In this document: positions 1-7,827 of the stretch, one piece after another
Position numbering within the stretch: position 1 is the first letter of the stretch
How the letters are laid out: each line of letters starts with the position of its first letter
Source of the DNA: RGIG1681 sp045648025
GTDB taxonomy: Bacteria > Bacillota > Clostridia > Christensenellales > UBA1242
Assembly: GCA_045648025.1 (NCBI GenBank)
Contig: JAZRNH010000004.1
Coordinates: 1-31,879 of the forward strand
Length of the DNA: 31,879 nucleotides
Direction of reading: 5' to 3'
Made by a program: the position numbers and the translations under genes
Notes under the pieces: model-generated
What the model was told of the DNA's origin: nothing
Seen by the model: only the letters and a program-made list of their open reading frames with translations
The model's database searches: none

Positions 1-711
1 ATGATGTTTAATAGTGCAATGAATGTTCTTGTTGCTGCAATTTTCTTTATTTTTGGTGTGCCTCAAATAACTTTTTCAACACCTCTTAATGAAATTTTAT
101 TCTTAATATTGATTATTTTGGGTGTTATTGGTCTTTTAATCACTGCAATTGTCGTTTTGTTTACATTTTTAATTGCTAGTGGAAACTTGATTACAAGGTC
201 GTTTATTAGTGGTGTTTTAAGAATAGGTTATAAACTTAAATTAATAAAAAATTATAGACAATCTTTCCAAAAGATTTTAAATCAAGTTACTGAATATAAA
301 GTTTCTTTTAAGTTTATGTGGAAAAACAAAAAGACACTTTTAAAGGTTCTTGTTCTTAGTCTTTTAGAATGTTTGTCTTATGCGATTATTCCATACTTTG
401 TGGTTCAAGCATTTGTTACAACAATTGATATTTCTCCAATGTTATTCTTGGTGATTTGTATTTCTGAATACTATATATGCACAATGGCTTCAAGCTTTAT
501 TCCACTTCCTGGTGGAACTGGAATTATGGAAATTTCATTTATTTTCTTGTTTGGTATAGTTTTAGGAAATAATATTGTATGGGCACTTCTTGCATATAGA
601 ATAATTTCATACTATTTATTATTGACACATGGTTTCTTGCATGAGATTGGAAGTATGATTTATTCGGCAGTAAAAAATAAAAAACAATTAAAGAAGAAAG
701 AGAGTTGTTAG
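1..711 (+). CDS. LPG synthase TM / UPF0104-type membrane protein, 3' part
   Basis: Integral membrane protein of the lysylphosphatidylglycerol-synthase TM-region family (flippase-like, YbhN/UPF0104). At least four to six hydrophobic segments are visible, and near residues 163-177 there is the family's PGGTG...E signature. The visible 236 residues are shorter than the usual 300-340, and the frame is open to the first base. I therefore treat it as truncated by the window edge: the ATG at position 1 may be internal. Family members flip or synthesise modified phospholipids, or accompany envelope glycosyltransferases; no substrate can be read here. The stop codon lies inside a terminator hairpin, so the transcript ends with this gene. 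Family assignment is fairly secure, function is not. Confidence 0.75.
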   Translation: MMFNSAMNVLVAAIFFIFGVPQITFSTPLNEILFLILIILGVIGLLITAIVVLFTFLIASGNLITRSFISGVLRIGYKLKLIKNYRQSFQKILNQVTEYKVSFKFMWKNKKTLLKVLVLSLLECLSYAIIPYFVVQAFVTTIDISPMLFLVICISEYYICTMASSFIPLPGGTGIMEISFIFLFGIVLGNNIVWALLAYRIISYYLLLTHGFLHEIGSMIYSAVKNKKQLKKKESC

Positions 712-728
712 TCAATTCTCTTTTTTTT
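698..728 (+). terminator. Rho-independent terminator overlapping the stop codon
   Basis: A ten-pair stem (698-707 with 713-722, one G-T pair), a five-base loop and a T-run. It includes the TAG stop of the first gene. Confidence 0.8.
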
Positions 729-774
729 GTATAAAAATAAAAAAGATGTTAATGATTTTAGTAACGGGGGATTT

Positions 775-1473
775 ATGAAGATTTTTTTACTAAAAGCAAA
801 ACATTTTTTAAAAAGAAATATTTATCCAATAACAGTTTCTATTTGCACAGTGCTTGTGCTTGGAATAATTTCAATTTCGGCATATTCTGCGATAAAATCC
901 AACAATGAACAGGCGGTTGTTGATACAAATTCACCAATTATTTCTGATGGAAATCAATCTGCAGATATTGTTGGTGGAAATGATGATTCTGGTGCTGTTG
1001 ATAATCCAAATGATGGTGGTGGAGGCACTGGAGAAGTGGTGAAGCCTGTTGAAACAAAAATTGTTTTTGACCTTCCATTTGAGTCGGCCAATATTATGAA
1101 AAATTATACAGATTCAAATCTTGTTTATGATGCAACAACAAATCTTTGGTGTACTCATCAAGCTATTGATTTTTCTGCAGTAGAAGGGCAGGAAATGAAG
1201 GCTGTTTATGATGGTGTTATTTCAAAAATTGAAAGTTCTATGATGTATGGAACTGTTGTTTATTTGCAGGTTTCAGAAGATTTGATGGTTGTTTATAGAG
1301 GACTTATTTCTGAAATTCAAGTAAGGGAAGGAGACTCTATTAAAAAGGGTGCCGTTATTGGAAAAATTACTAGTTTTTTAGCAGAAAAAGCAGATGGGAT
1401 TCATTTACATTTAGAAGTGCTTAAAAACGGAAAACTTGTTAATCCAAATGAATATTTTTTATTTAATAAATAA
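775..1473 (+). CDS. SpoIIQ-like M23 (LytM) membrane-anchored peptidase
   Basis: 232 residues: a short basic N-terminus, one TM helix (about 18-40), a Gly/Asp/Asn-rich linker (about 55-92), then a LytM/peptidase M23 domain (about 98-232). The zinc ligands of an active LytM enzyme are present: HxxxD at H128/D132 and HxH at H210/H212. Architecture and the segment before the first His resemble SpoIIQ, the forespore half of the SpoIIQ-SpoIIIAH channel; clostridial SpoIIQ keeps a complete zinc site whereas Bacillus SpoIIQ has lost it. I chose the ATG at 775 because it follows a GGGGG tract, rather than the upstream in-frame TTG at 727, which lies in the preceding terminator's T-run. It could instead be a vegetative cell-wall endopeptidase. 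I do not see a convincing sigma-F promoter. Confidence 0.7.
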   Translation: MKIFLLKAKHFLKRNIYPITVSICTVLVLGIISISAYSAIKSNNEQAVVDTNSPIISDGNQSADIVGGNDDSGAVDNPNDGGGGTGEVVKPVETKIVFDLPFESANIMKNYTDSNLVYDATTNLWCTHQAIDFSAVEGQEMKAVYDGVISKIESSMMYGTVVYLQVSEDLMVVYRGLISEIQVREGDSIKKGAVIGKITSFLAEKADGIHLHLEVLKNGKLVNPNEYFLFNK

Positions 1474-1498
1474 AAGGTAGTTTTACCTTTTATTTTTA
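1471..1498 (+). terminator. Rho-independent terminator
   Basis: A nine-pair stem (1471-1479 with 1484-1492) with a GTTT loop, followed by a T-rich tract. It starts at the stop codon of the M23 gene. Confidence 0.75.
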
Positions 1499-1499
1499 T

Positions 1500-1528
1500 T
1501 TGCCTTTTATTAAATTTCTTAATATAAT
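1500..1528 (+). promoter_or_regulatory. Promoter of pyk
   Basis: TTGCCT, 17-nt spacer, consensus TATAAT at 1523-1528. The roughly 50-nt leader that follows contains a 7-bp hairpin (1544-1550 with 1555-1561), which may stabilise or regulate the mRNA, ahead of the AGGAGA Shine-Dalgarno site at 1575-1580. Confidence 0.65.
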
Positions 1529-1585
1529 AAATATGTATAAGAATTTACTTTTATAAGTAAAAGTATGAATTATTAGGAGAAATTT

Positions 1586-2995
1586 ATGAATAAAACAAAA
1601 ATTGTTTGTACAATCGGACCTTCTTGCTCAGATATTGAAACCTTGAAAGAAATGATTAGAGCAGGTATGGATGTTGCTAGATTTAATATGAGTCATGGAA
1701 ATCATGATAGTCATAGAGAAATGATTAACCTTGTAAAACAAGCAAGATATGAAATGGGGCTCCCTATTGCTATTATGCTTGATACAAGAGGTCCAGAAAT
1801 TAGAATTAGACAATTTAAAGATGGTAAGGTTGAACTTGAAAAAGGTCAAGACTTTGCACTTACAACCGAATATGTTGTTGGCGATTCAACAATTGTTTCT
1901 GTAACTTATGATAAACTTCCATCAATTGTTAAAAAGGGAACAAAAATCCTTTTAAATGATGGACTCATTGAGCTTAAAGTAAAAAGCACAACAAAAACAA
2001 TTATCTATACAGAAGTTGTTGTTGGCGGTGAACTTTCTAACAATAAATCAATCAATATTCCAAGTGTTGAACTTAATATGGAATATCTTGGAGATATTGA
2101 TAAAAAAGACTTGGCTTTTGGTGTTGAAATGGGTGTTGATTGTTATGCAATTTCATTTGTTAACTCTGAAAGTGATGTCAATGTTGTTAGAAAATACCTT
2201 AAGAGTCTTGGAGAAGAAAGCCCATTTATCATTTCAAAATTAGAGTCTGCTAAGGGTGTTAAAAATATGCACAAGATCATAGAGGCTTCTGATGGTGTTA
2301 TGGTTGCAAGAGGTGATATGGGTGTTGAAATTTCGTTTGAGAAATTGCCACAAATTCAAAAAGAAATCATTTCTATTGCAAAAGATCTTGGAAAATATAC
2401 TATAACAGCAACACAAATGCTTGAATCTATGGTTTCTAGCACAAGACCAACCAGAGCTGAAATTTCGGATGTTGCAAATGCAATTTATGATGGAACCTCT
2501 GCAATTATGCTTTCTGGTGAAACAAGTGCCGGAATGTATCCAGTTTTGGCGGTAAAAACAATGGATAAAATTGCTGCTGAAACCGAAGCTGTTATTGATC
2601 ATAACAAAACACTTGCTCATTTTGTTCCAACAAAAGATGTTACTTGTGGTGTGGGATATGCTGCTTGTGCTCTTGCTTCAAGTTTAAATGCAAAAGCAAT
2701 TTTGGTTACAACAACAACTGGTGCTTCTGCAACTTGTATTTGTAGATTTAGACCAAATTGTGACATTATTGCAACTACTCCAAATTTAAGAACTTATTAT
2801 AAACTTGGTATGTTTTGGGGAGTTACAGCTCTTTTAGACCAAACATACTACAACACAGATGAACTTTTAGAATCTGCAAGAATTCAAGCTAAGAAGTTTA
2901 AATGTGTTAAAAAGGGTGATGTTGTTATTCAAACTGCTGGAATTATGACTGGTTCAACAGGTTCAAATATGCTTGTTGTTTCTGAAATTGACTAA
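1586..2995 (+). CDS. pyk: Pyruvate kinase
   Basis: Cytosolic final enzyme of glycolysis: phosphoenolpyruvate + ADP to pyruvate + ATP. 469 residues, the length of the short form without the extra C-terminal PEP-utiliser domain found in Bacillus PK. Visible signatures: CTIGPS near 8-13, substrate-loop RFNMSHG (32-38), LDTRGPEIR (65-73), the active-site KLESAKG segment (218-224) with metal ligand E220, ARGDMG (241-246) with D244, and PTRAEISDVANAI (288-300). The ATG is 5 nt after AGGAGA. It shares a transcript with the lipoprotein gene 14 nt downstream, so carbon flux and an envelope protein would be co-expressed. Very secure. Confidence 0.98.
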   Translation: MNKTKIVCTIGPSCSDIETLKEMIRAGMDVARFNMSHGNHDSHREMINLVKQARYEMGLPIAIMLDTRGPEIRIRQFKDGKVELEKGQDFALTTEYVVGDSTIVSVTYDKLPSIVKKGTKILLNDGLIELKVKSTTKTIIYTEVVVGGELSNNKSINIPSVELNMEYLGDIDKKDLAFGVEMGVDCYAISFVNSESDVNVVRKYLKSLGEESPFIISKLESAKGVKNMHKIIEASDGVMVARGDMGVEISFEKLPQIQKEIISIAKDLGKYTITATQMLESMVSSTRPTRAEISDVANAIYDGTSAIMLSGETSAGMYPVLAVKTMDKIAAETEAVIDHNKTLAHFVPTKDVTCGVGYAACALASSLNAKAILVTTTTGASATCICRFRPNCDIIATTPNLRTYYKLGMFWGVTALLDQTYYNTDELLESARIQAKKFKCVKKGDVVIQTAGIMTGSTGSNMLVVSEID

Positions 2996-3009
2996 GTAGG
3001 AGAAATTTT

Positions 3010-4050
3010 GTGAAAAAGATTATTAGAAAAAGTTTTATATTTTTGATGATGCTTATGATGTTTCCATTGTCAGCTTTTTTGACAAGTTGTGGTGCCACAC
3101 CTGCCGAAGAAGTACTTGGAGTTTTCTTTGTGTCTAATAAGTATGATTCTGAAACAGGTAAGGCTATTTTTGAGGTTGATTTAAACTCTCCAGAAGAACT
3201 TACTTATCAATGCAACCCATCAACAACTGCAGCTATTATTGACTATACAATTCCGGTTGAAGGTCAAACAACATCTTTAAACAGATTCTATTATGTGTTT
3301 AATAAAGGTGTTGTAACTGCAACTGATTCAAGATTTGAACAAATTGAAATAAAAATTACTGTTGGAAAATATTCTGATCAATGTATTGTTAGATTGAAAG
3401 AATATCCACTTGAAATTTATCCAGCACAAAATGAAGTTGTTATCAATGCTTATGGTTCTCACACAATTTGTGCCAAGGGAAGGTTTGCAGATGGCTCTAT
3501 CAGAACACTTTTAGAAGAAGATTATAATTTCACTGTTGTTAGTGATAATGAATCTGTTATTAGTGTTCCAAATTCAACCAGACTTACTGTTTGTTCTGAA
3601 AGGCCAACATCAAGTTCTGCAACCGTTACTGTTACCATTAATGACAATAAAGGCGAAGCAAAAGGGTTGACTTTTAAAGTTAAAATTACCGTCGTTGAAA
3701 TTGCAAAAAGTGGATTTTTAAAGATTGATAATTTTGGTAAATTTGTCGATTCAGGTGATACTGTTGAAGTTGATGCAAATGTGCTTGAATTAAATCATCT
3801 TGGCGAATATGAACTTAAATATACAGCTTATTTTGAAAGTGTTATGGGAACTATTATAAAATCTGAACACGGATTTGTTGGTTCTTCAAATAATAATGCT
3901 TGTGTTTCTTTTGATAATACAAATCAAATAATTAAAGTTAAGTCAGATAATGATGTTGTTATTGAAGTTTCAATTTGGACAGGACTCTTTAAAGAAGATG
4001 GTTCAGTGTTAAAAATAACATTTAATATTGACTATAAGGCAAAGATTTAA
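3010..4050 (+). CDS. Lipoprotein of unknown function with Ig-like domains
   Basis: 346 residues starting at GTG, six bases after AGGAGA; there is no better ATG. A lipoprotein signal peptide ends in the lipobox LTSC with the lipidated Cys at C27, so the mature protein is expected on the outer face of the membrane. The rest is beta-rich and seems to form about three Ig-like (BIG2-like) modules, roughly 36-132, 133-231 and 232-346. The second has the typical 'V.S.NESVISV' and 'A.VTVTI' strands. No catalytic motif is visible. It follows pyk by 14 nt and precedes a strong terminator, so it is probably the second gene of the pyk operon. I do not recognise a family beyond the fold. Confidence 0.75.
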   Translation: MKKIIRKSFIFLMMLMMFPLSAFLTSCGATPAEEVLGVFFVSNKYDSETGKAIFEVDLNSPEELTYQCNPSTTAAIIDYTIPVEGQTTSLNRFYYVFNKGVVTATDSRFEQIEIKITVGKYSDQCIVRLKEYPLEIYPAQNEVVINAYGSHTICAKGRFADGSIRTLLEEDYNFTVVSDNESVISVPNSTRLTVCSERPTSSSATVTVTINDNKGEAKGLTFKVKITVVEIAKSGFLKIDNFGKFVDSGDTVEVDANVLELNHLGEYELKYTAYFESVMGTIIKSEHGFVGSSNNNACVSFDNTNQIIKVKSDNDVVIEVSIWTGLFKEDGSVLKITFNIDYKAKI

Positions 4051-4056
4051 TTAATG

Positions 4057-4088
4057 AAGATATGCAATAAAATGCATATCTTTTTTTG
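4057..4088 (+). terminator. Rho-independent terminator of the pyk operon
   Basis: A ten-pair perfect stem (4057-4066 with 4073-4082), six-base loop and T7. Confidence 0.88.
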
Positions 4089-4174
4089 TGCAAAATTTTA
4101 TAAAAATGATATATTTTTTCTGCTATTTTGCATAGTATATTAAGGTGCAAATTAAGAAAATTTTCTAGGGGGTA

Positions 4175-4203
4175 TTGATTTTTGTTAATAGTTATGATAT
4201 AAT
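4175..4203 (+). promoter_or_regulatory. Distal promoter of the highly expressed secreted-protein gene
   Basis: TTGATT, 17-nt spacer, TATAAT preceded by the extended -10 dinucleotide TG. Transcription would begin near 4210 and run through two hairpins. Confidence 0.65.
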
Positions 4204-4300
4204 ATTAATAGTGGTTATAAAAAATAAACTTTTTATAACTCGCAAATGCCGATAAAATCAATAGTTGAGTATTTGACTCAAAATTTTTTTATGATAGATA

Positions 4301-4329
4301 TTGACTTTTTGGCTATATAGTTGTATAAT
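4301..4329 (+). promoter_or_regulatory. Proximal promoter of the highly expressed secreted-protein gene
   Basis: TTGACT, exactly 17 nt, consensus TATAAT (4324-4329). This is one of the best matches in the window and suits the strong codon bias of the gene it serves. Confidence 0.8.
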
Positions 4330-4360
4330 ATATTAAACTAAATAAAGGGAGATGGTAAAA

Positions 4361-6115
4361 ATGAAAAAGAGGAATTTATTTTTATCTTTAATTTGTAGCA
4401 TAATTTTAACTGTTGCACTTGCAACTTTTACAATTATCAGTGTGGTTAATCCTGGAAAGGATAAAAATGCTGGTAATAATCAACAAGCAGGAAATGTGTC
4501 TGACAGCACTAATGTTGGTGACCAAACACCAGCAAAAGACATCAATGCTGACAGAGATGGTTCAAAAGATGCACCATATTTGCTTTATGATGCTGATTCA
4601 TTTATCAAATTTGTAACTGATTATGGTTATACAAAAATTGAAGCTGTTAAAGAACCAGAAATGACAGATAAACTTGATGATCAAGGTCAAGTTGTTGTTG
4701 ATGAAGAGGGTAAACCTGTTCAAGTTCCTGTTCTTGATGGAGAAGGCAATGTTGTTATGAAAGACAAGGTTGATGAAGAAGGTAATGTGATTTACAACGA
4801 TTCAACATATTTTGAACTTGCTAACGATATTGACTTTGCTGGAAAAGCCTACACAACATTATTTAATCAAGACAAACCATTTAATGGTCACATTAATGGT
4901 AAAGACTTCGCTCTTAAAAATATCACAATTGATGTAAACAAAGAAAACTTAGGTTCATTTGTTTATAAAAACGAAGCTAACAAAAACAGATATGATGCAA
5001 ACATCGCTATCTTTGGTAGAGTAGAAAAAGCTGAAATTGTTGGACTTAAAGTTGACAATGTTTCTGTTTCAGTAGCAGATGAAGTTTATGCATATATCGC
5101 AGACGGTGGATTCTTCAATGATTATGAAGGAAATGCTGTAAATGACATCAAAGTTGCAACTTTTGCAGCTGTATCAAAGAACTCAGTTCTTGATGTTGAT
5201 GTAACAGGTAGCATTAAAGCTGCTGCATATACACTTGTTTTAGGCAAAGATCCACAAGCAAATAGTGCAATTGGTGGTTTGGTTGGTCTTGCTGTAAGCA
5301 CAGAAATCAAAGATTCAAACATTGATGTAACATTCACATCATCTGAAACCGCATTATATGAATCATACTTTGTTGGTGGATTTGCTGGTCAAGCATACTA
5401 TTCAACAGTTGCAACATCTTCTGCAAAACTTGCAGTTGCAACATCTTATGAATATCCAATCAACATCGGTGGTGCATTCGGTTATATGGTTGACACTGAT
5501 ATTGAAAACACAAAAATTAACCTTGCTGTAACAGAAAGCAAAACTCGTGGAAACTTCAGAGCTGTAAGCGATTATGGTTTTGATTACACAAGAGCAACTT
5601 GGGTTGCTGGTATTGCTCCAATGATCAAAGCAGGTGAAGATGAATCTGTTAATATCACAAATGTAACAATTGTTGCAACTGCTGATATTGATGCAGTTTA
5701 TGCTGGTGCAGTTGTTGAAATTGCAGCAGGAAGTGTTGAATCTAACATCGCATTCAAAAATGTAATTATTGACTCAACAGTTAACACTCTTGAAGCATTT
5801 GGATTTGCTAGATATCTTGGTGAAGCAACTGTATCTTATGATGAAGATGCAACTGCTACAGATGCAAACAACAACATCTTCAATGTAAGATTAGTTGGTA
5901 AAGTTATTTTAAGAAACGAACAAGATCAAGGTAACGGTTCAAAAGATCCAGCAGTTGCAAAAGGAAACATTGCAACATCTGCTTTCAACAAAGACTTCAT
6001 CTTTGCTGGAAAAGCTGCTGATTTCAAGATTGTAATTTCTGAAGAAATCTTCAACAAATTATTATTCTTAGAAAACAAGACAGTTGGAAGACTTGAATTT
6101 GTAACAATCGTTTAA
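4361..6115 (+). CDS. Large secreted/anchored protein with GLUG-like repeats, probably highly expressed
   Basis: 584 residues of unknown function. A hydrophobic segment at about 6-29 is a signal peptide or uncleaved anchor; a low-complexity linker (31-70) follows. Residues 105-146 hold four acidic units of the form D-x-x-G-x-V. Then comes a beta-rich region: 'ELANDIDFAGK...PFNGHINGK' (152-181) and the GG-hydrophobic-G turns IGGLVG (304-309), VGGFAG (338-343) and IGGAFG (369-374). This pattern is typical of GLUG-type beta-helix surface proteins. No LPXTG, S-layer homology domain or catalytic motif is visible. The ATG at 4361 follows AGGGAG by 9 nt; the in-frame ATG at 4352 would sit on the ribosome site. 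Compared with neighbours, it uses many more C-ending codons (AAC, ATC, TTC), as highly expressed genes do. Monocistronic between two promoters and a strong terminator. Structural or adhesive role is inferred. Confidence 0.72.
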   Translation: MKKRNLFLSLICSIILTVALATFTIISVVNPGKDKNAGNNQQAGNVSDSTNVGDQTPAKDINADRDGSKDAPYLLYDADSFIKFVTDYGYTKIEAVKEPEMTDKLDDQGQVVVDEEGKPVQVPVLDGEGNVVMKDKVDEEGNVIYNDSTYFELANDIDFAGKAYTTLFNQDKPFNGHINGKDFALKNITIDVNKENLGSFVYKNEANKNRYDANIAIFGRVEKAEIVGLKVDNVSVSVADEVYAYIADGGFFNDYEGNAVNDIKVATFAAVSKNSVLDVDVTGSIKAAAYTLVLGKDPQANSAIGGLVGLAVSTEIKDSNIDVTFTSSETALYESYFVGGFAGQAYYSTVATSSAKLAVATSYEYPINIGGAFGYMVDTDIENTKINLAVTESKTRGNFRAVSDYGFDYTRATWVAGIAPMIKAGEDESVNITNVTIVATADIDAVYAGAVVEIAAGSVESNIAFKNVIIDSTVNTLEAFGFARYLGEATVSYDEDATATDANNNIFNVRLVGKVILRNEQDQGNGSKDPAVAKGNIATSAFNKDFIFAGKAADFKIVISEEIFNKLLFLENKTVGRLEFVTIV

Positions 6116-6123
6116 TTTAAATT

Positions 6124-6153
6124 TAAAAGAGATGCAATTGCATCTCTTTTTTT
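6124..6153 (+). terminator. Rho-independent terminator
   Basis: A long palindrome centred at 6137/6138 (core GAGATGCAATTGCATCTC) followed by T7. Confidence 0.88.
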
Positions 6154-6192
6154 ATTGTTTTTTATTTTTAAATTTTACAGTTTTGTTTTTGT

Positions 6193-6222
6193 TTGACAAC
6201 TTTATGTTAATTATTATATATT
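6193..6222 (+). promoter_or_regulatory. Promoter of the Ig-like membrane protein gene
   Basis: Consensus TTGACA at 6193-6198, then an 18-nt spacer and TATATT at 6217-6222. A TATAAT at 6223-6228 is too far from this -35, so the exact -10 is uncertain. Confidence 0.55.
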
Positions 6223-6252
6223 TATAATGTATAAGATTATATAGGGGAAATT

Positions 6253-7827
6253 ATGAAGAAAACTCTTAAATTAGTTGGTATATTTGCTGCTATTTTGGTT
6301 GTCGGTTTTACCGGCGGTCTTTCTGTGTATTTTTTAATTCAAAATAATAAAACTTATCACATTTTTGACCTTAGATTTGTTACACCTGTTGCAGCTGCTC
6401 CGACCTATATTTATATGAACGAAGAAAATGTTTATGATGATTTCAAAAACCAAACGGTTTATATGACTGCAAATAAAGATAATAGATTTGAAATTGCCGT
6501 TTTTGCACTTTCTTCAAATAATACTAGAGAAATTGATATTGTTTCTTCAAACGAAGCTGTTGCTGAAATTATTTATGACAAAGGCAAGGCTTATGTTAAA
6601 TATAAACAGGCGGGTGAGGCAACAATAACTGCATCAATTGCAGGGGTTATTAGTGATAGTTTTGACCTTTATGTTTATAACAAGGCTGCAAAAGATTTCA
6701 CTGTTTATGATAGAACATATTATGGAAAATATGCAGAACTTGAACAATTTGAAAATAAAGTTGTTGCTTATGCTGATGATCTTGTTTATGAATATGATAT
6801 TGTTTCAAATTCAATTTTCTCTGAAGAAGATAATGATGCTGTAAACTTTGAATTACTTCAAGTTGACAAGGCTTCGGTTGATAATACAATTTTTGAATCT
6901 GTTGTTATTGATCCATCAACCAAAAAACTTAAACTTCAATGTAAATCATCACTTAGCAAGGTTTTGACCGATGCAGGAAGAACAGATTATGATACTGCTA
7001 TTGCAATTCAATCATACTATTATTCTGAGCAAGGGGATGTGAAAAAATCTGAACCATATATTGTTGATGTTCATGTAATCGCAGATACTCCTGAATTTTT
7101 GCAAATGATTGTTTCTGCAACACCTGATTTTGCAAATAGTTATGTGTTTATGGATACCAAAGATTTCAAATATGCAACTGAAGAACAAATTATTGCAAAT
7201 ATTGATGGATTCTTATCATATCAAAAAGCTGAACAATATCTTGGAATTAACGGTGAAATTTCAACATATAATGTATTCTTTACAGATAAAGTAACAGAAG
7301 TTTATGTTAAGTTTAGAAAAGTTTATACAAATGGTGATATTGTTGATTTAAACCCAATCACCGCAGATTATGATGAAGCAAATCCTTATACTATCAAAAT
7401 TGGTGGTGAAGATTTAACAAATTCAGAAGATAGCAGCAAGAGTTTGGTTCTTTCACAAAACAAAAAGTATTATACTTTGAGGCTTGATGAGGCAGACTTT
7501 ACAAATCCTGAAAAAACAGTTACTTTAACCGTTCAACTTGGAGATTTTGTTACTGTTGTTAGTGATTTTGTATTTGAGTTTAAAGAATTTACCGCTGAAA
7601 ATGTTGAAGATTTTTATGATTATATGAAGAAGACAAATTCTTTTGTTTATACATATTGGGATTTGAGAACTCCATATTATAATGAAATTTCTGATGCGGC
7701 AGGAAACATTATTGGTTTTGGTGGCATTGTAATTGATTATGAATCACTTACACCAATGGATCCGGAAGTTCCTGGAGAAGATGCTGAAGGTGAAGAAGAT
7801 GGAGAAGAAGAGGAACCAACAGTATGA
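6253..7827 (+). CDS. Membrane-anchored extracellular protein with Ig-like (BIG2-like) domain
   Basis: 524 residues. One hydrophobic segment (about 7-30) serves as signal or anchor, and the remainder is predicted extracellular. Residues 57-142 look like a bacterial Ig-like domain: 'IDIVSSNEAVAEI' followed by 'KQAGEATITASIAG' is the usual strand pattern. More beta-rich sequence follows, and the protein ends in a strongly acidic tail (501-524, mostly Glu/Asp/Gly). No enzyme motif is visible. The ATG follows AGGGGAAA. The last four bases overlap the start of the Smr gene (ATGA), so the two are translated in a coupled way. It resembles the upstream lipoprotein in domain type, not clearly in sequence. 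Function unknown. Confidence 0.72.
   Translation: MKKTLKLVGIFAAILVVGFTGGLSVYFLIQNNKTYHIFDLRFVTPVAAAPTYIYMNEENVYDDFKNQTVYMTANKDNRFEIAVFALSSNNTREIDIVSSNEAVAEIIYDKGKAYVKYKQAGEATITASIAGVISDSFDLYVYNKAAKDFTVYDRTYYGKYAELEQFENKVVAYADDLVYEYDIVSNSIFSEEDNDAVNFELLQVDKASVDNTIFESVVIDPSTKKLKLQCKSSLSKVLTDAGRTDYDTAIAIQSYYYSEQGDVKKSEPYIVDVHVIADTPEFLQMIVSATPDFANSYVFMDTKDFKYATEEQIIANIDGFLSYQKAEQYLGINGEISTYNVFFTDKVTEVYVKFRKVYTNGDIVDLNPITADYDEANPYTIKIGGEDLTNSEDSSKSLVLSQNKKYYTLRLDEADFTNPEKTVTLTVQLGDFVTVVSDFVFEFKEFTAENVEDFYDYMKKTNSFVYTYWDLRTPYYNEISDAAGNIIGFGGIVIDYESLTPMDPEVPGEDAEGEEDGEEEEPTV

Larger units (their letters stand above)
4089..4360 (+). promoter_or_regulatory. Long regulatory region with two promoters and inverted repeats
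   Basis: No gene is visible here. The region holds two promoters (listed separately), a perfect 10-bp inverted repeat (4214-4223 with 4230-4239, 6-nt loop), and a 6-bp inverted repeat (4265-4270 with 4276-4281, 5-nt loop) followed by A3 and T7. It also contains the 13-mer AAATGCCGATAAA (4244-4256), repeated near 29137. A weaker third promoter-like pair (TTGTGC, 18 nt, TATATT) lies at 4086-4115. RNA started at the first promoter would carry both hairpins; the second plus its T-run could be an attenuator upstream of the second promoter, or the repeats could be operators. An AGGGAG site at 4346-4351 fixes the downstream start at 4361. Confidence 0.6.

Noticed and set aside
2240..2620. 126-codon minus-strand open frame inside pyk
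   Set aside because: The plus-strand frame is unmistakable pyruvate kinase; the antisense product is Cys/His/Asn-rich shadow sequence.
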